A stretch of DNA of 64,000 bases from Sesamum alatum (GCA_034509735.1 JACGWO010000005.1:25848383-25912382), one strand, 5' to 3'; numbered from the stretch's first letter, positions 50,216-62,440 are shown. Program-made: numbers and translations. The notes: generated by a model not told the origin, from the letters alone.

Positions 50216-52031
50216 TGTTAAAAAAATAGATAATTACAATTCAATCTCGCATAAATCAATAATTATGTGCACATTAAACATTAATCACATAGGCATATAT
50301 TGTGGATCGGGTTGACCTATGGCAATGGAAATATGTCAATCCACATATCCAGATCTGACTCGTCTATAAGCCCATGCGTTGATTGGATCACGTACACGTC
50401 ATTTTTCTTGTTGTCTTGAACATCACCCTACAATCTTCAAGATCATCCCACAAACGTCTTCAAGAGCCTATGTTGGGTCTTGCTCCAAATATTGTGGAAA
50501 CCACGGACATGCCTTGCTCGCCTTGGTGTATTGCTACCAAAGTAACCCACTCGTTTACACACCTCAAATCCAAGGAGTCTATGGTGATGCTCCAAGAAAA
50601 AATGTAGAGAGAAAAAAATAGAAAGACTATTTGGATAAAGTATATTTGGGAGAGTATCTATGTTGCGATCAACTCATTTGTGGTGTCACACTTGTTTTAT
50701 TTGATCACAGTCATGTACCCTATTCATAGGTGTACTCAATCATATCACCCAGGGGAGTTCTTATCTCAATATGTATATAAGATGGTAGAGGCTCATGTCT
50801 TTGGGTATCTACATGCATTTTTTAGCCATTCAGTTGTTATAGAAAATTACACAAGCTTATCAAATGCTAATATCGTTTTGTAAATGCCTTTCAGATGGAT
50901 GGTAAATACATATCCGATATGTACCGCATTTACAAAATCTTAAATATATTTTAATGTTTCCAAAGGCACATTCATACTCACTAATAATTCCAATAATAAT
51001 AATTTAAGTTACTTCACAATTAAATTAGACATAGTTAACAAAATGATTTTCTTCACTAATTAGATAAGACTTTCTAATGCATTAAAAACAAAACAACGCA
51101 CTTATTATGTTTAGTTATTTCTTCAATCAATGGTGCACATAACCGTTAGAGAATTTAATTCATATATCATCATTATTTAATAGTATATATTTTAAACCCA
51201 TTTCATATGACAATCCATTGGCCAATGGAATGTAACTCCCACTAACAATAAATCTAGGATAAGGAATATCCAAATTTCCTAAAAAACTTACCACGCGTTG
51301 AAACTGATAAAGTTTATATCAAGTTAAATTTTCTTTCATCACCTCAAAACTTTAATAGAATATGAAAGTCGCCCAATATGTATAATTATACTTTGCATAA
51401 GTGTATTTTAATCAATTACTGCCAAATATCTTCCAGTATTTTGACAATAAAATGCTCGTTGAAACTAACCACCCAATTAGAATATGATCGATTCATATGC
51501 AATTTTACGCCTATAATGCACAAGAAAATGGGTAATTAACCTCATTAGGGTAACGAAAAAGAACTTTCTTCATTAATCAATATATTATATCTCCCACGTC
51601 TTTTTCTCTATTATTATAAATTGACTTTATATTGAAATCTTAATTTGTTGATTACTCAAATGAAATCACTAATGACAATGAATGTCATTGTATAAAGTAA
51701 TTACTCTGTTACAACTAGAAGGCAAGAGCAATATATTGCATGCTGCACTCATATAGTATTTTATGCTAAGAAGCTTTTCAATTGTTCTAATTTCAAATTT
51801 CACTTAAGTACGCACAATGCAATATCATGCAAGTAAATCATCTGGAAAATATTGAATTGGATTAAAACAAATATATGATGTCAGAATTATGAAACAATTA
51901 ACTCATTCCTCAAATTATCTTTTCCCTCCTTTTAGATTAATAATTCTGAAAAATTATGATAATAGTCCAACTATTCTGATACATCTTTAAAAATGATCTT
52001 GCTTTGTCTTAATAGCCATCAGTATGAAACT
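50216..52031. other. Unassigned AT-rich intergenic DNA
   Basis: No recognisable coding domain and no clear terminal repeats. ORFs at 50379-50621 and 50680-50883 resemble no known family. The composition is similar to transposon-derived intergenic DNA. Confidence 0.35.
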
Positions 52032-52241
52032 TGTGACACCCGTAAATTTTATATATAATTAAGGGATTAATTGGTAATTATTTAAGAAATTAGTTAATTG
52101 ATAAATATATTATAGATTAAATTCTAAGCATATTAAAATTTGAATGGAGTAAATAGGAGCTTCACAAAAATCTTGGGGGTCAAATTATAAATCAAGGTAC
52201 TAAATTGTAATTTTATTGAAAGTAACAAAATAAATAATATA

Positions 52242-52495
52242 TGTTATGGAATTTAAAGTTGTGGATGTTCATATTCATCTCCCATATTCTTTGCATTCTC
52301 TCATAAATTTTAATCTCTTGTGGTTCATCTCCTCTCATCAAAGAAGAGACTTTTGGTTGTAATCTTGGAGATAAATAGGCCATTTTATTTGTATAGTGAC
52401 AAGGATAAATAATATAAGAATACTATATTCTTTCCTCTCAATTCTAGTTCTCATATTGTTGCACTTTTATATTAGTTTTATAATACGTTATCAAC
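52242..52495 (+). repeat. Copia 5' LTR
   Basis: 254 bp from TGTTATGGAATTTAAAG to TTTTATAATA. Nearly identical to 57372-57617. Contains the likely TATA box GATAAATAGGCC and a CT-rich downstream part. It ends TA where the 3' copy has CA, a late substitution. A likely primer-binding region, CGTTATCAACACGAG, follows at 52496, of the type used by plant copia elements that prime from an internal tRNA-Met fragment (inferred). Confidence 0.9.
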
Positions 52496-53559
52496 ACGAG
52501 AGCTTTATATTTTCAAGACTAGCTCCATCTAATCATTAAGGAGATCATTGTAGTACGATTTAATTTTTCAAGGTAGTATCTCTATAATAACATATCTATA
52601 AAATACTTACTAGTATGCTATCTAGTGAATCTAATCTTTATATCCATTGTCTATTGGTGATTTTAAGAGAAGCTTATGATTGCATATTCAAGCTCGTATG
52701 TTTTTTGATCGTATTCGTTTTGAAGTTCTTGGACTTATACATTATATCTGAAGATTTTGTGTCATTCCATAATTGTTTGTAAGCTTTCACCGAGGACCCT
52801 TAAACCTTGTATATGATATTATTCTTGTATATTCAATAATGAGATATGAATAATCATATTCTATACACTTTATTGCCCCCTGAAGTGGACATATATAAAT
52901 AATTGATTTATCATAATTGATATTGCCTCCAGAAGTAGGCATATAATTCTCGATTTTATCTCCTGGAGTGGATGTGTTCTATAAACTTCCATTGCTTCTT
53001 GAAGTAAGTAATGAGTTAAATTACCTCCATCAGTAGGTGAAATATTTTATACCATCATCCCCGAAGGGTTGATAAAATATGTCTATTGATTTTCTCACCT
53101 GAAGTTATTTGAGATATTGGCTTGATTTAAGAAGCCTGAAGCTTCTTCATTTATTTATTTAAAGGTGTTCGTTTCTTTGATTTCATGGCATATACATGTT
53201 GTGATCCCATTTTTTGCTAACTTGATGTCAATTTTGATTAATTTACTTCACCACATAGATATCCTTCATATGACTATATACATGATTTTAAATATTTTGT
53301 TAGCATTATTATATGAAATAAAATGTAACGGTTGACAAAAAAAAAATGTCATGAATCCCATTTAATTGTTGTTTTGTATAGTATTAATGTTTAGTATATT
53401 TAATACCATGTATGCATATCATAGATAGTCCAAATCAATTATATGGAAACTTATTTGATTCTAATTGTTAGTAATTTTTATGTAACTTTTAGTTCATATC
53501 TATGTGTAATACAATTGATTCCACTTATGTGTATATGGTGATGCTAAAAGTGTATATTA

Positions 53560-56500
53560 ACTTGTGTAATATGGTCAATCTTATAAAATTGAATTTCAAT
53601 GCTCTTGACGTTTTTGGAATAAACTATCTATCATGGGTCCTTTACGCCGCACTGCATTTGGCGAGTAATAACTTGGGAGAAACGATTAAGGAAAAATTGA
53701 TCATGATTGGTGATGGAAGTGTTCAGTAATATATTTCTTATTTCTTGTTTAGTATTATGAATTTTGTATCTTGCATGTTTTCTACGATAATGAAGAACTT
53801 ATTTATATCATTGTTTCTTGTTAATAGCATATTCTAGTGCAGGTTTGATGATTTGTCATGTTTTAATCAAGAATGAGTATCCTGTTGGTTAGCACTAACA
53901 TTAATGGTTAAGACTAATTAATTGTGCTACAACGCGCACAATATTTAAAGATAAGTACTTCTCTGATTTAGTAGTTCAAGAAGCTAATGTTAGTACTAGA
54001 TCCGGTAATGAAAAGTTAATTGAGGGCTCCAGAAGAGCTAATTATTGTTACTCGGTGGAACACAAATTTTATATTGATGATGCACTTTATTCCACCAAGT
54101 CTCAAAGAAACCTTCTAAGCTTTAATGATATCCACCGACATGGATATCATATTGAGACAATAAATCAAGATATATTGAGTATCTCTATATCACAAGTGTG
54201 ATCTTGGGGAAGAAATGCATATTGAAAAATTACCGACATTTTCTTCTAGTTTGTACATATATTAGTACAATTGAAACTCATGCTATCGTAAACCAGAAGT
54301 TTACGAATTATAATAAGTTTGTTATTTGGCATGACCGGTTGGGCCATCCAGGATCAATTATGATGCAAAAAAAAAAAATAAAAAATTGAAGAGCCAGCAA
54401 ATTCTTCAATCCAGTAATTTCTCATGTGTTGCTTGTTCTCAAGAAAAGTTAATTATTCGACCATCACCGGAAAAAATAGAGAGTGAATCTCTCACATTTC
54501 TGGAACATATACAAGGCGATATTTGTGGACTAATCCACCCGCCATGTGGACCATTTTGATATTTCATGGTTTTTGATGCATCACTAGATGGTCACATGTG
54601 TATTTGTTATCATTTCGCAATCTGGAGTTTGCGAGATTGCTTGCTCAATTAATCAGATTATGAGCATTTTTGCTTGATTATCCAATTAAGAAAATACGCC
54701 TTGATAATGCTGGAGAATTCACTTCTCAGACTTTCCATGACTATTATATGTCTATTGGAATTGATGTTGAACATCCTGTAGCACATGTTCATACATAGAA
54801 TGGTCTTGCAGAATCATTCATTAAGCGTCTGCAATTAATTGCAAGACCATTGCTTATGAGGTTAAAACTTCCATTTCTTGTTGGGGACATGCTATTTTGC
54901 ATGCAGCAACACTAATTCGCATTAGGCCAACAAGTTATCACAAATCATCTCCCTACAATTGATTTTTGGTCAGGAACCTAATATTTTCCATCTGAGAGTT
55001 TTTCGGTGTGCGATATATGTTCCAGTTGCTCCACCACAATGCACTTAGATGGGTCCTCAACAAAGGTTGGGAATTTATGTTGAAGTTGAGTCTCCTTCCA
55101 TAGTAAAGTATATTGAATCATTAACAAAAGACTCATTTACAACTTGATTCACCAATTGTTATTTTGATGATTCAGTTTTCCCAACATTAGGGGGAGATAG
55201 TAAGCAGCTGGAAAATAAATATAGTTGAAATGAATTATCATTATTTCATCTTGATCCTCATGCTAATTAAAGTGAACTGAAAGTTCAAAAGATAATTCAT
55301 TTGCAAAGTCTAGCAAATCAATTGCCAGATGCATTTACTGACCCAAAATGAGTAATTAAATCTCATGTTCCATCCGCTAATGCTCCGATAAAATTTGATG
55401 TCCCTGTCGAATAAGTTAATGTTGCAAATGAGCCTAAATCACGCCTGAAGCGAGGTAGGCCTATTGGTTCCAAAGATAAAAATCCTCGAAATGAAAAAGG
55501 AGCTATGAATAAAGATGGCCAAATCGAGAATATAACTCCCGAAGGGCTTTCAGGCATAATTAATATGTCAGTTCTAGAAGAACTCAGGTACCTGAAATTC
55601 ATGAAAATGAAGAGATCTCTATAAATTATGTCCTGAATGGAATATGTTGGAACCAAAATGAAGTCATCGTCGACGATATTTTTGCATATAATGTAGCATT
55701 GTAATAAATGGTAATAAGGATCATGAAACAAAGTCTGTTCAGGAATGCAGACAAAAAATGATTGGCCAAAAATGGAACGAGACAATTGAGGTTGAATTAA
55801 ACTCGCTTGCACAGCGAAAGGTTTTTGGACCTGTAGTCCATACACCTGAAGATGTATAACCAATGAGATACAAATGGGTTTTTGTGTGAAAATAAAATCA
55901 GCAATGTGAAATTGTTAGATATAAAGCAAGACTTGTTGCTCAAATGTTTTCACGAAGACCCAGTATTGACTATTGAGAGACTTACTCTCTTGTGGTGGAT
56001 GCATCTATTTTTCGGTACTTAATTAGTAAGGCAGTAAAACAAGGACTCAATTTGCGTCTACTAGATGTGGTTACAACCTATGTATATGGCTCACCTGATA
56101 ATGATATCTATATGAAACTCCCTGAAGGATTTCATTTGCCCGAAGCATACAATTCAAGTTCTCGAGAACATTATTCTATTAAATTAAATAAATCCCTTTA
56201 TGGGTTGAAGCAATCTGGACGAATGTGGTATAATCGTTCCAGTGGTCATTTGTTGAAAGAAGAATACACAAATGACCCCATTTGTCCATGTATTTTCATG
56301 CGAAGATCTAAAAATGAATTCGTTATAATTGCAATTTATGTTGATGACTTAAACATTATTGGAACTCCAGAAGAGCCTCCAAAGGCTATAAACTGCTTAA
56401 AGAAAGAGTTTGAGATGACAGATTTAGGAAGAACAAAATATTGTCTTGGATTGCAAGTTGAACATTTAGAAAATGGATTCCTTGTACATCAAGAAGCTTA

Positions 56501-57152
56501 TATCACTAAGGTGTTAAAACGATTTTATATGGACAATCACATCTATTGAGCACCCCAATGGTTGTAAGATCATTAAAGTTGAAGAAGGATTATTTTAGAG
56601 CTCGAGAAGGTGATGAAAAACTGCTTGGTCCTGAAGTACCATATCTTACTGCAATTGGAGCACTAATGTATCTTGCTAACCATACAAGATTGATATGACA
56701 TTTGCTATTAATTTATTAGCAAGATATAGTTCTTCACCGATGCGAAGACATTGGAATGGAATTAAACATATACTTCGCTATCTTAGAGCAATTTCATGAC
56801 GATCAATGAAACAAACAATATCAGTCACTTCATCGAATCATGCAGAAATTATATCAATACATGAGGCAACTCAAGAATGTACTTAGTTGAGATCCATGAT
56901 TCGACACATCCGAGGGACTTGTGGATCATCATTTGAAAGATTATCCCGATGATCTTATATGAAGATAATGTGGTATGTATTTCACCAAAATTCTTCTACG
57001 CTCATGATCTTCAGAAGAATTGTGATATTGATATTCAGCAAGTCCATTCAAGTGACGATCTAGTAGATTTGTTCACCAAGGCACTTCCTACTGCAACATT
57101 TCAGAAGCTAGTTTATACTATTGGTGTTCGTCGCCTCAAAGATCTCGATTGA
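53560..57152 (+). pseudogene. Copia gag-pol relic
   Basis: Gag start: NALDVFGINYLSWV (53608-53655). Pre-integrase: WHDRLGHPGSIMM (54321-54360) in the order HDRLGHPG. Integrase: CVACSQEKL, then GDICG and KIRLDNAGEF (about 54440-54725), then NGLAESFIK. Reverse transcriptase: WNETIEVELNSL (about 55765), then 55992-56549 with LDVVTTYVYGSPDNDIYMKLPEG, SLYGLKQSGRMWYN and catalytic YVDDL (about 56336). RNase H: ends IQQVHSSDDLVDLFTKALP (57026-57090). Many stops and frameshifts, and the gag body and protease are missing, so it is non-functional. Confidence 0.85.
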
Positions 57153-57371
57153 TATTTTAATGAGGGGGAGTAAATACGCGTTGCACTCTTTTTTCCTTGA
57201 CCATGGTTTTTCCCACTGGGTTTTCCTGGTAAGGTTTTTGATGAGGTAGTATATAATTGCGTATTAAAGAATAATGTACTATTTTTCCTTCACTAGGTTT
57301 TTGTCCCTTGAGGTTTTCTTATTAAGGTTTTATTGAGGCATATTCTTGATTAATGTACATCCAAGGGAGAG

Positions 57372-57617
57372 TGCTATGAAATTTAAAGTTATGGATGTTC
57401 ATATTCATCTCCATACTCTTTGCATTCTCTCATAAATTATAAACTCTTGTGGTTCATCTCCCCTCATCAAAGATGAGACTTTTGGTTGTAATCTTGGAGC
57501 CTATAAATAGGCCATTTTATTTGTATAGTGACAAGGAGAAATAATATAAGAATACTATATTCTTTCCTCTCAATTCTAGTTCTCATATTGTCGCACTTTT
57601 ATATTAGTTTTATAACA
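57372..57617 (+). repeat. Copia 3' LTR
   Basis: 246 bp from TGCTATGAAATTTAAAG to TTTTATAACA. Aligns with the 5' LTR with a handful of substitutions and short indels, for example CTCCATACT against CTCCCATATT, which points to a fairly recent insertion despite the decayed internal frames. Confidence 0.9.
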
Positions 57618-58495
57618 ATATAAAAATTATATAAAAATAATAATAAAAGCTGAGAATGCACTTCGGGGGGCACGTGTTCCTTAATTAGAATATTGCACCC
57701 CACTCTTAACTTATATATATATATATATATAATAAATAGACAAAAGAATTAAAAGAAGTTTATCCTTAATTCCAATTAGAAGTAGAACTGATGCATTTCT
57801 TCGGCTCTAGCGAAAGAGGTAAGTAAAGCATATTTTAAAATTACTAATTAATTCATATATTTATATTATTTAATTAGTATATTTATCAAATGTAATTTAT
57901 ATTATTCGATTTAATATTTAATAGAAAAATTTTATGAATCTGAGTATCTATAAAATAATGACTTGTTAAATGTCTCAATTGAATTAGGGGTGTTATAGTT
58001 AATGACTTAAACTACTTAACTTAGTAATTTAATCATCTCTTTAATTGATTTGCTAAGTTTAATCGGGTTGGAAGTTATATTTGAGAAATTGATAGAAAAT
58101 TTGAGAGTGATCTTAGAAAATTATCTTTGAGGAATATTAGAAAGTTATATTTGATCATATTACAATTATTAGAAAGGAACATAAATAAAATAATCCAAGA
58201 GTTGTTATTAAAAATGATAGTTAGAATAAGATGAGGGGTTTAATGAAATATTGAGAGATTGATGAAAAAAAATATAAATACTAGTTAACATTTTATTTAG
58301 AAATTAACATTCTAGATATTGATTATACGCATTATACCTTATGATAGGACACAGGGAAAAAGTAGAGGATCGAACGACTTCATATCTGCTAACTAAATCT
58401 GTATAAGACTAGGTAAGTAAGTAATTAGTGCTGCCTATATGTGTTCATTTTTCTATTAGTGTTGTGTAAGTAAATAATTATTACTAGGAAAAATT

Positions 58496-59465
58496 GCACG
58501 TTTGGTCTCACAGGATATAGCCTGTTGCACTTTTAGTCCCGTTGTTTACGGGCTCAACACTTTTGGTCCCACAGGAACCAAAAGTGTTGCACTTTTGGTC
58601 CCGTCTCCTAATAGCCGTTAAAAATCAGATGGAAACAAGGCGAGTGTTCTCACTCACCCAGTTAATCTCAACCCCTTAGGCACATTTTCTCACAATGTTC
58701 GAACGCCAATAAAGCATCGGGAGTGAGAGTTAAGTGCCTTTTTTAACAAAAGGAGGAAAAAGGTTTGTCACCATGACAAACCTTTCGGCTGCATTACATG
58801 CATCCAAGAAGAAGAAACCAAGCACTTGAAATGTAATCAGTTTTTTGGTATTGTAAAGTTTTTGGGGATGTAATCAAAAACTTTTGAGATGTAATCAAAG
58901 TTTTGGGCAATTTTGCAATTTTTTGGCAATTGCAAACATTGGCAATTCTTTTGTGATGTAAATTGCATATATGTGCATAGTTGGCAAGGGGAAAACATGG
59001 CTTAATTTATATATTGCAAACAATTAATTTTTCCCGTTCAATGCAGTTAGTTCATTTTTTGTTTTTAATTTTGCAGTGTTTTTGTTTTTTTGGTAGTTAT
59101 TTTAATTTTGCAATCACATAATTTAACATTTCATTTATAATAATATTGTTATAAAATTACATATTATAAATTTACAAATTTAGCTAAATTAAACTATTAA
59201 AATATATTTTATATAGTGAAAATCTTCAAATTGGGTCAAAATTTGAAAAAAAAACCACCTTCATGGGCTTTAGTGGTTTCAAACCATAGAAAATCACATT
59301 TGACTTTCAAAGGTGGTTTTCCATCCACAGCTTAACACCTTTAACGAGACGGGGCCAAAATTGCAACACTTTTGGTTTCTGTGGGACCAAAAGTGTTGAG
59401 CCCGTAAACAACGGGACTAAAAGTGCAACAGGTCATATCTGTGGGACCAAAAGTGCAATTTTCCC
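58496..59465. mobile_element. Mutator-like element with long TIRs, non-autonomous
   Basis: Inverted terminal repeats of about 130 bp (58496-58630 and 59335-59465) carry repeated words such as CACTTTTGGTCCCACAG and CCCGTTGTTTACGGGCTCAA. Flanks are TTATTACTA (58487-58495) and TTAGTACTA (59466-59474), a 9-bp target duplication with one mismatch, which is diagnostic of Mutator-like transposons. The 700-bp interior has no recognisable ORF. It lies inside the LTR-family copy. Confidence 0.88.
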
Positions 59466-59804
59466 TTAGTACTATCTATATATGTGTTCTTACTTTGTAA
59501 TACTACCTTTATGTAAGTCTATAATTCGTGCTAGAATTAATCTATTTTGAATTCTATGAGTCATTGGTCATTTAATTTGAACAATTAATGTTGTGAAAGT
59601 GAAATGACGAAATGTATTGAAATATTCTATTTGTTGAATGATGTGTTGTTGGTACTTGCAAATGATAATGTGTTGGTATGGGCTTTTACTTGACTAGTTT
59701 GCTTACAAGAACAGTGATATATGGAATCGAGTGAGTGATGAAAATTGAATGTAATTATGATATGAATACCCCGTGATGTTGTTGAATAGCCTATGTGGCA
59801 AAAT

Positions 59805-59895
59805 GAGATGAAAAGAGCTATGATGCAATATGAAAGAGCTATGATGCAAAATGAAAAGAGCTTTAATGCAAAATGAAAGAGCTATGATGCGAAAT
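59805..59895. repeat. Minisatellite in the second LTR copy
   Basis: About four units of 22-24 bp with the core AAATGAAAAGAGCTATGATG. It is the inverse of the array at 43418-43515. Confidence 0.8.
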
Positions 59896-60464
59896 GACAT
59901 TGATGAGCCCTTGTGGCATGTCAAGGGGATTCATGTATATGTATGAATGAATAGTGAGGTTGAGTTGATAGAGAAAAACACTATATCACCTTTCTGGTAA
60001 GCCAACTACGAAAATACGAGTTTGATTGATTATCTTGTTATGAGATGATTACATGGAGAAATGAAATAAAATGTGCTTGATCAAATTGATTATATTTTAT
60101 ATACGTTGCTTGTTCTTGTCTTGTTAAAACTATATTTGAGGTGTCTGTATAGTTTGCGTCGGTTATTTACTTATTGAGTTACAGGCTCATCCCTCTGCAA
60201 ATAATTTTCTGGTGTAGATTTTGTTGTGCCTACTCACAACAACTAGGTCCACGTTTTGCGTTCCAGTCAGGTCGGACCAATATGCATTTTTTTCCTCATT
60301 GTAAATCGAAATAGAAGTATCATTTTGGATTAAAAGCGAGAATGTCATGTGAACTAATTATAACAATTCCATTTTTTTCGTAAGTATTACTTGGCTCAGT
60401 TAACATATGCATGTTTTGCAGTTGGTTGGGCAATCTATTCTTAAGACTATTTCAAATAACATTT

Positions 60465-60769
60465 CACTAGAAAAAGAATTATTATTGCCTACTTTTTTAT
60501 TGACTATAGCTAAAAATCGTGGTAAATAACTATTATTAACTACGATTAAATAAAAACCGATGCAAAAATTACCTTTTCCACCGTGAAAACTGTATTTGCC
60601 ACAGCTAAGAGTCGTGGTAAAAATATTTGAACATGGCGTTTAGCCATGGTAAATATTTCGCCACCCTAGCGAAAATCATGGTCAATAACCGTTGCGGAGC
60701 CGTGGTCAATAATTATTTACTATGTTATTTAGTAAATTTTCATGGTTAAATATTATATTTTTTATAGTG
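60465..60769. mobile_element. CACTA-type MITE
   Basis: Ends CACTAGAAAAA and TTTTTTATAGTG form the CACTA terminal inverted repeat. Flanks carry TTT on both sides, a 3-bp target duplication typical of CACTA (En/Spm) elements. The 305-bp body has repeated subterminal words, CGTGGTAAATAA, CGTGGTAAAAATA, CATGGTAAATATT and CGTGGTCAATAAT, typical of transposase-binding motifs. No coding potential. Confidence 0.85.
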
Positions 60770-61521
60770 TTTCTAACGCGTAATTTACATTTATTTTGGA
60801 TGTAATTACGATGTACTAATATGTCACATAAAAGAACTTCACAAAATGAAACCTGAACATTGCAACCACAATAGCTTCAGAAGAGTCCAATTGCATCCTA
60901 CAATAAGACATTGGAAAATAATTGGTCTTATGTTTCAATCTAATACAAATGAATAAATGCATACATATCAACAATAAAAAACAAAAACTGAACAATCATC
61001 CCTAACCCCTAACGCAATTGTAGTAAGAAGAAATTTATCCACAATTCATGATCAAATTAATAAATACATATCCAAATATACTAGAAAAACACAATTACCT
61101 AAACACAAATTCAACAGAGACGATGAAATGCAGCAAAGATGCAACTACAAGATTGCACCTGCGTTTCCGTTATCCTCAAAGAACACCCACAAAATTAAGA
61201 AATATCAATGTCCCAACTTCATAGTTGTGAGCAACATCGATAGCATTTGAAGTGAGGAAGTGGGATTTCCAAAACAAGAAATAAAAAGACTTTGTCTCAA
61301 CATACTTGCCAAATCGAGGAACACGAGAGCGAAAATGAAAAGGGCATGTCCACCTGCCGGAGGCCAGGGGATTTTGGGGGGCTTTATTTTTCACTAGAGA
61401 CACAATAGAAATTGCTCATGGAATAAAATGGTGCAACATGGACAAGGTAAGCTTATCCTACCCTTTGCAAATGGATAAGTTATTCGATGTTATCACGGTT
61501 TATCTCGAGTCTGATGAATAC
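60770..61521. other. Unassigned intergenic DNA
   Basis: AT-rich, with no clear repeat ends. A minus-strand ORF at 61176-61403 (75 codons) has unusually ordinary amino-acid composition, including NAIDVAHNYEVGT, and could be a gene fragment, but I recognise no family. Confidence 0.3.
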
Positions 61522-61860
61522 TAGAGGTGGCAATGTCAGGTCCATAAGGATCTGCCCTATAAAATTAAATATATATATATATATGTATATATTATTTGTA
61601 AATTTTCCACCCAAATTAGCTTTCCTCTTTCTCAGTTTCTCTCTCTCGCCCTTTGTCCTACTCTTCGATTTCTCTCACCAGCTTCCCGTGCCTCTCTCTT
61701 TTTTCTTTCCTTTATCTTTTTTTTTTTTAAATAGAAAACCTGTCTCGTCGGGTTGCGGGACAGATGAAAGTCCGGGGCAGGGCGAGACAAGCTCGAGGTC
61801 CATACAAGAGTTGACGGGGCGGGTCCCTGATCCACCCACACCCGTCCTGTTGACACCCTA
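61522..61860. mobile_element. hAT-type MITE
   Basis: The left end TAGAGGTGGCAATGTCAGG and right end GTTGACACCCTA are imperfect inverted termini of hAT form. Flanks ATGAATAC (61514-61521) and ACGAATAT (61861-61868) are an 8-bp duplication with two transition mismatches. The right half is GC-rich (GGGGCAGGGCGAGA). Its ORFs are low-complexity. It lies about 250 bp upstream of the BolA start codon and may form part of that promoter. Confidence 0.7.
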
Positions 61861-62054
61861 ACGAATATCGACCTGACCACGAAATTTATAGAAAAAAAAA
61901 AAAGAAACAACTAAAAAACATATATTTTGGCCGCAATCCAACCTTACGTAGTAAACTAGCCCTAAAATTTTATACGTAAGAGAGAAAGGAGAAAAGGCTG
62001 AAATTGAGAATTGGGTTGAGTTTGTTCTGGTAATACGAAAACTGCTCTGGCATT

Positions 62055-62114
62055 ATGAATACCTCCTCCTCTATAATTTGCCTCCAACAGACTACGCGGG
62101 GCGCGTGGAGTTAA
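62055..62114 (+). promoter_or_regulatory. Upstream ORF overlapping the BolA start (TAATG)
   Basis: An ATG at 62055 opens a 19-codon ORF (MNTSSSIICLQQ...) whose TAA stop at 62112-62114 shares its last A with the BolA ATG at 62114. A ribosome finishing this ORF could reinitiate at once, or translation of the main ORF could be dampened. It could also be a misread: a one-base sequencing error would fuse it to the main ORF as an N-terminal extension. Confidence 0.5.
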
Positions 62115-62440
62115 TGGCATCTCGAACGCTGATCTCAAGGGCTACTCGAATCAAGACAAAACTCGAAACGGCGCTGCAGGCCGCCGTTTTGGAGATTGAG
62201 GACGTCTCCTACCAGCACGCCGGCCACGCCGCCATGAGAGGAATTGAGGGCGGCGCCAACGAGACGCATTTCAACGTCAGAATCGTCTCCAGCAAATTCG
62301 AAGGCCAGAACCTTGTAAAGCGACACCGCATGGTCTACGATCTCCTCTCCGATGAGCTTCAGTCCGGTTTGCACGCTCTCTCCATCACCGCCAAGACCCC
62401 TAAAGAAGCTGGCGTCGGAGTTGGCACTGAAAAAGAGTAA
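62114..62440 (+). CDS. BolA-like protein, BOLA1/BOLA4 type
   Basis: A single-exon frame of 108 residues. BolA proteins pair with monothiol glutaredoxins and share 2Fe-2S clusters, acting in iron-sulfur cluster handling in plastids and mitochondria. The BolA fold covers about residues 14-95, with conserved SYQHAGHAA, a histidine near 55 in THFNV, VSSKFEG and LVKRHRMVYDLL, ending in GLHALSITAKTP. The closest plant classes, BOLA1 and BOLA4, usually have a transit peptide; here only about 12 basic residues (MASRTLISRATR) precede the domain, so targeting is uncertain. The first ATG of the frame was chosen because an in-frame upstream ATG is absent. The cytosolic BOLA2 class is less likely because of the extended HAGHAAMRG loop. 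Confidence 0.85.
   Translation: MASRTLISRATRIKTKLETALQAAVLEIEDVSYQHAGHAAMRGIEGGANETHFNVRIVSSKFEGQNLVKRHRMVYDLLSDELQSGLHALSITAKTPKEAGVGVGTEKE

Larger units (their letters stand above)
52242..57617 (+). mobile_element. Ty1/copia retrotransposon, full length but dead
   Basis: Two LTRs of about 250 bp bound a 5376-bp element. Flanks carry the 5-bp duplication ATATA (52237-52241 and 57618-57622). A polypurine tract, CCAAGGGAGAG, precedes the 3' LTR. Inside, the order gag, integrase, reverse transcriptase, RNase H is that of Ty1/copia. Gag is largely deleted and all frames are interrupted. It landed inside the LTR-family copy at 52032-60380. Confidence 0.93.
52032..60380 (+). mobile_element. Second copy of the solo-LTR family, truncated, with nested insertions
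   Basis: Begins TGTGACACCCG and matches the reverse complement of the solo LTR at 42743-44853: first over 52032-52241, then from 57618 to about 60380, where homology ends near ACAATTCCATTTTTTT. The join is interrupted by the copia element (52242-57617) and a Mutator-like element (58496-59465). The net LTR length is about 2.0 kb, so about 200 bp of the terminal end are missing. The shared minisatellite and the CGTTTTGC.TTCCAGTCAGG stretch (60250-60275) support the match. No internal retrotransposon domains belong to this family here. Confidence 0.75.

Noticed and set aside
59805..59895. Short direct repeats considered as a CRISPR-like array
   Set aside because: Units are contiguous, with no unique spacers, and lie inside a plant LTR copy: a minisatellite.
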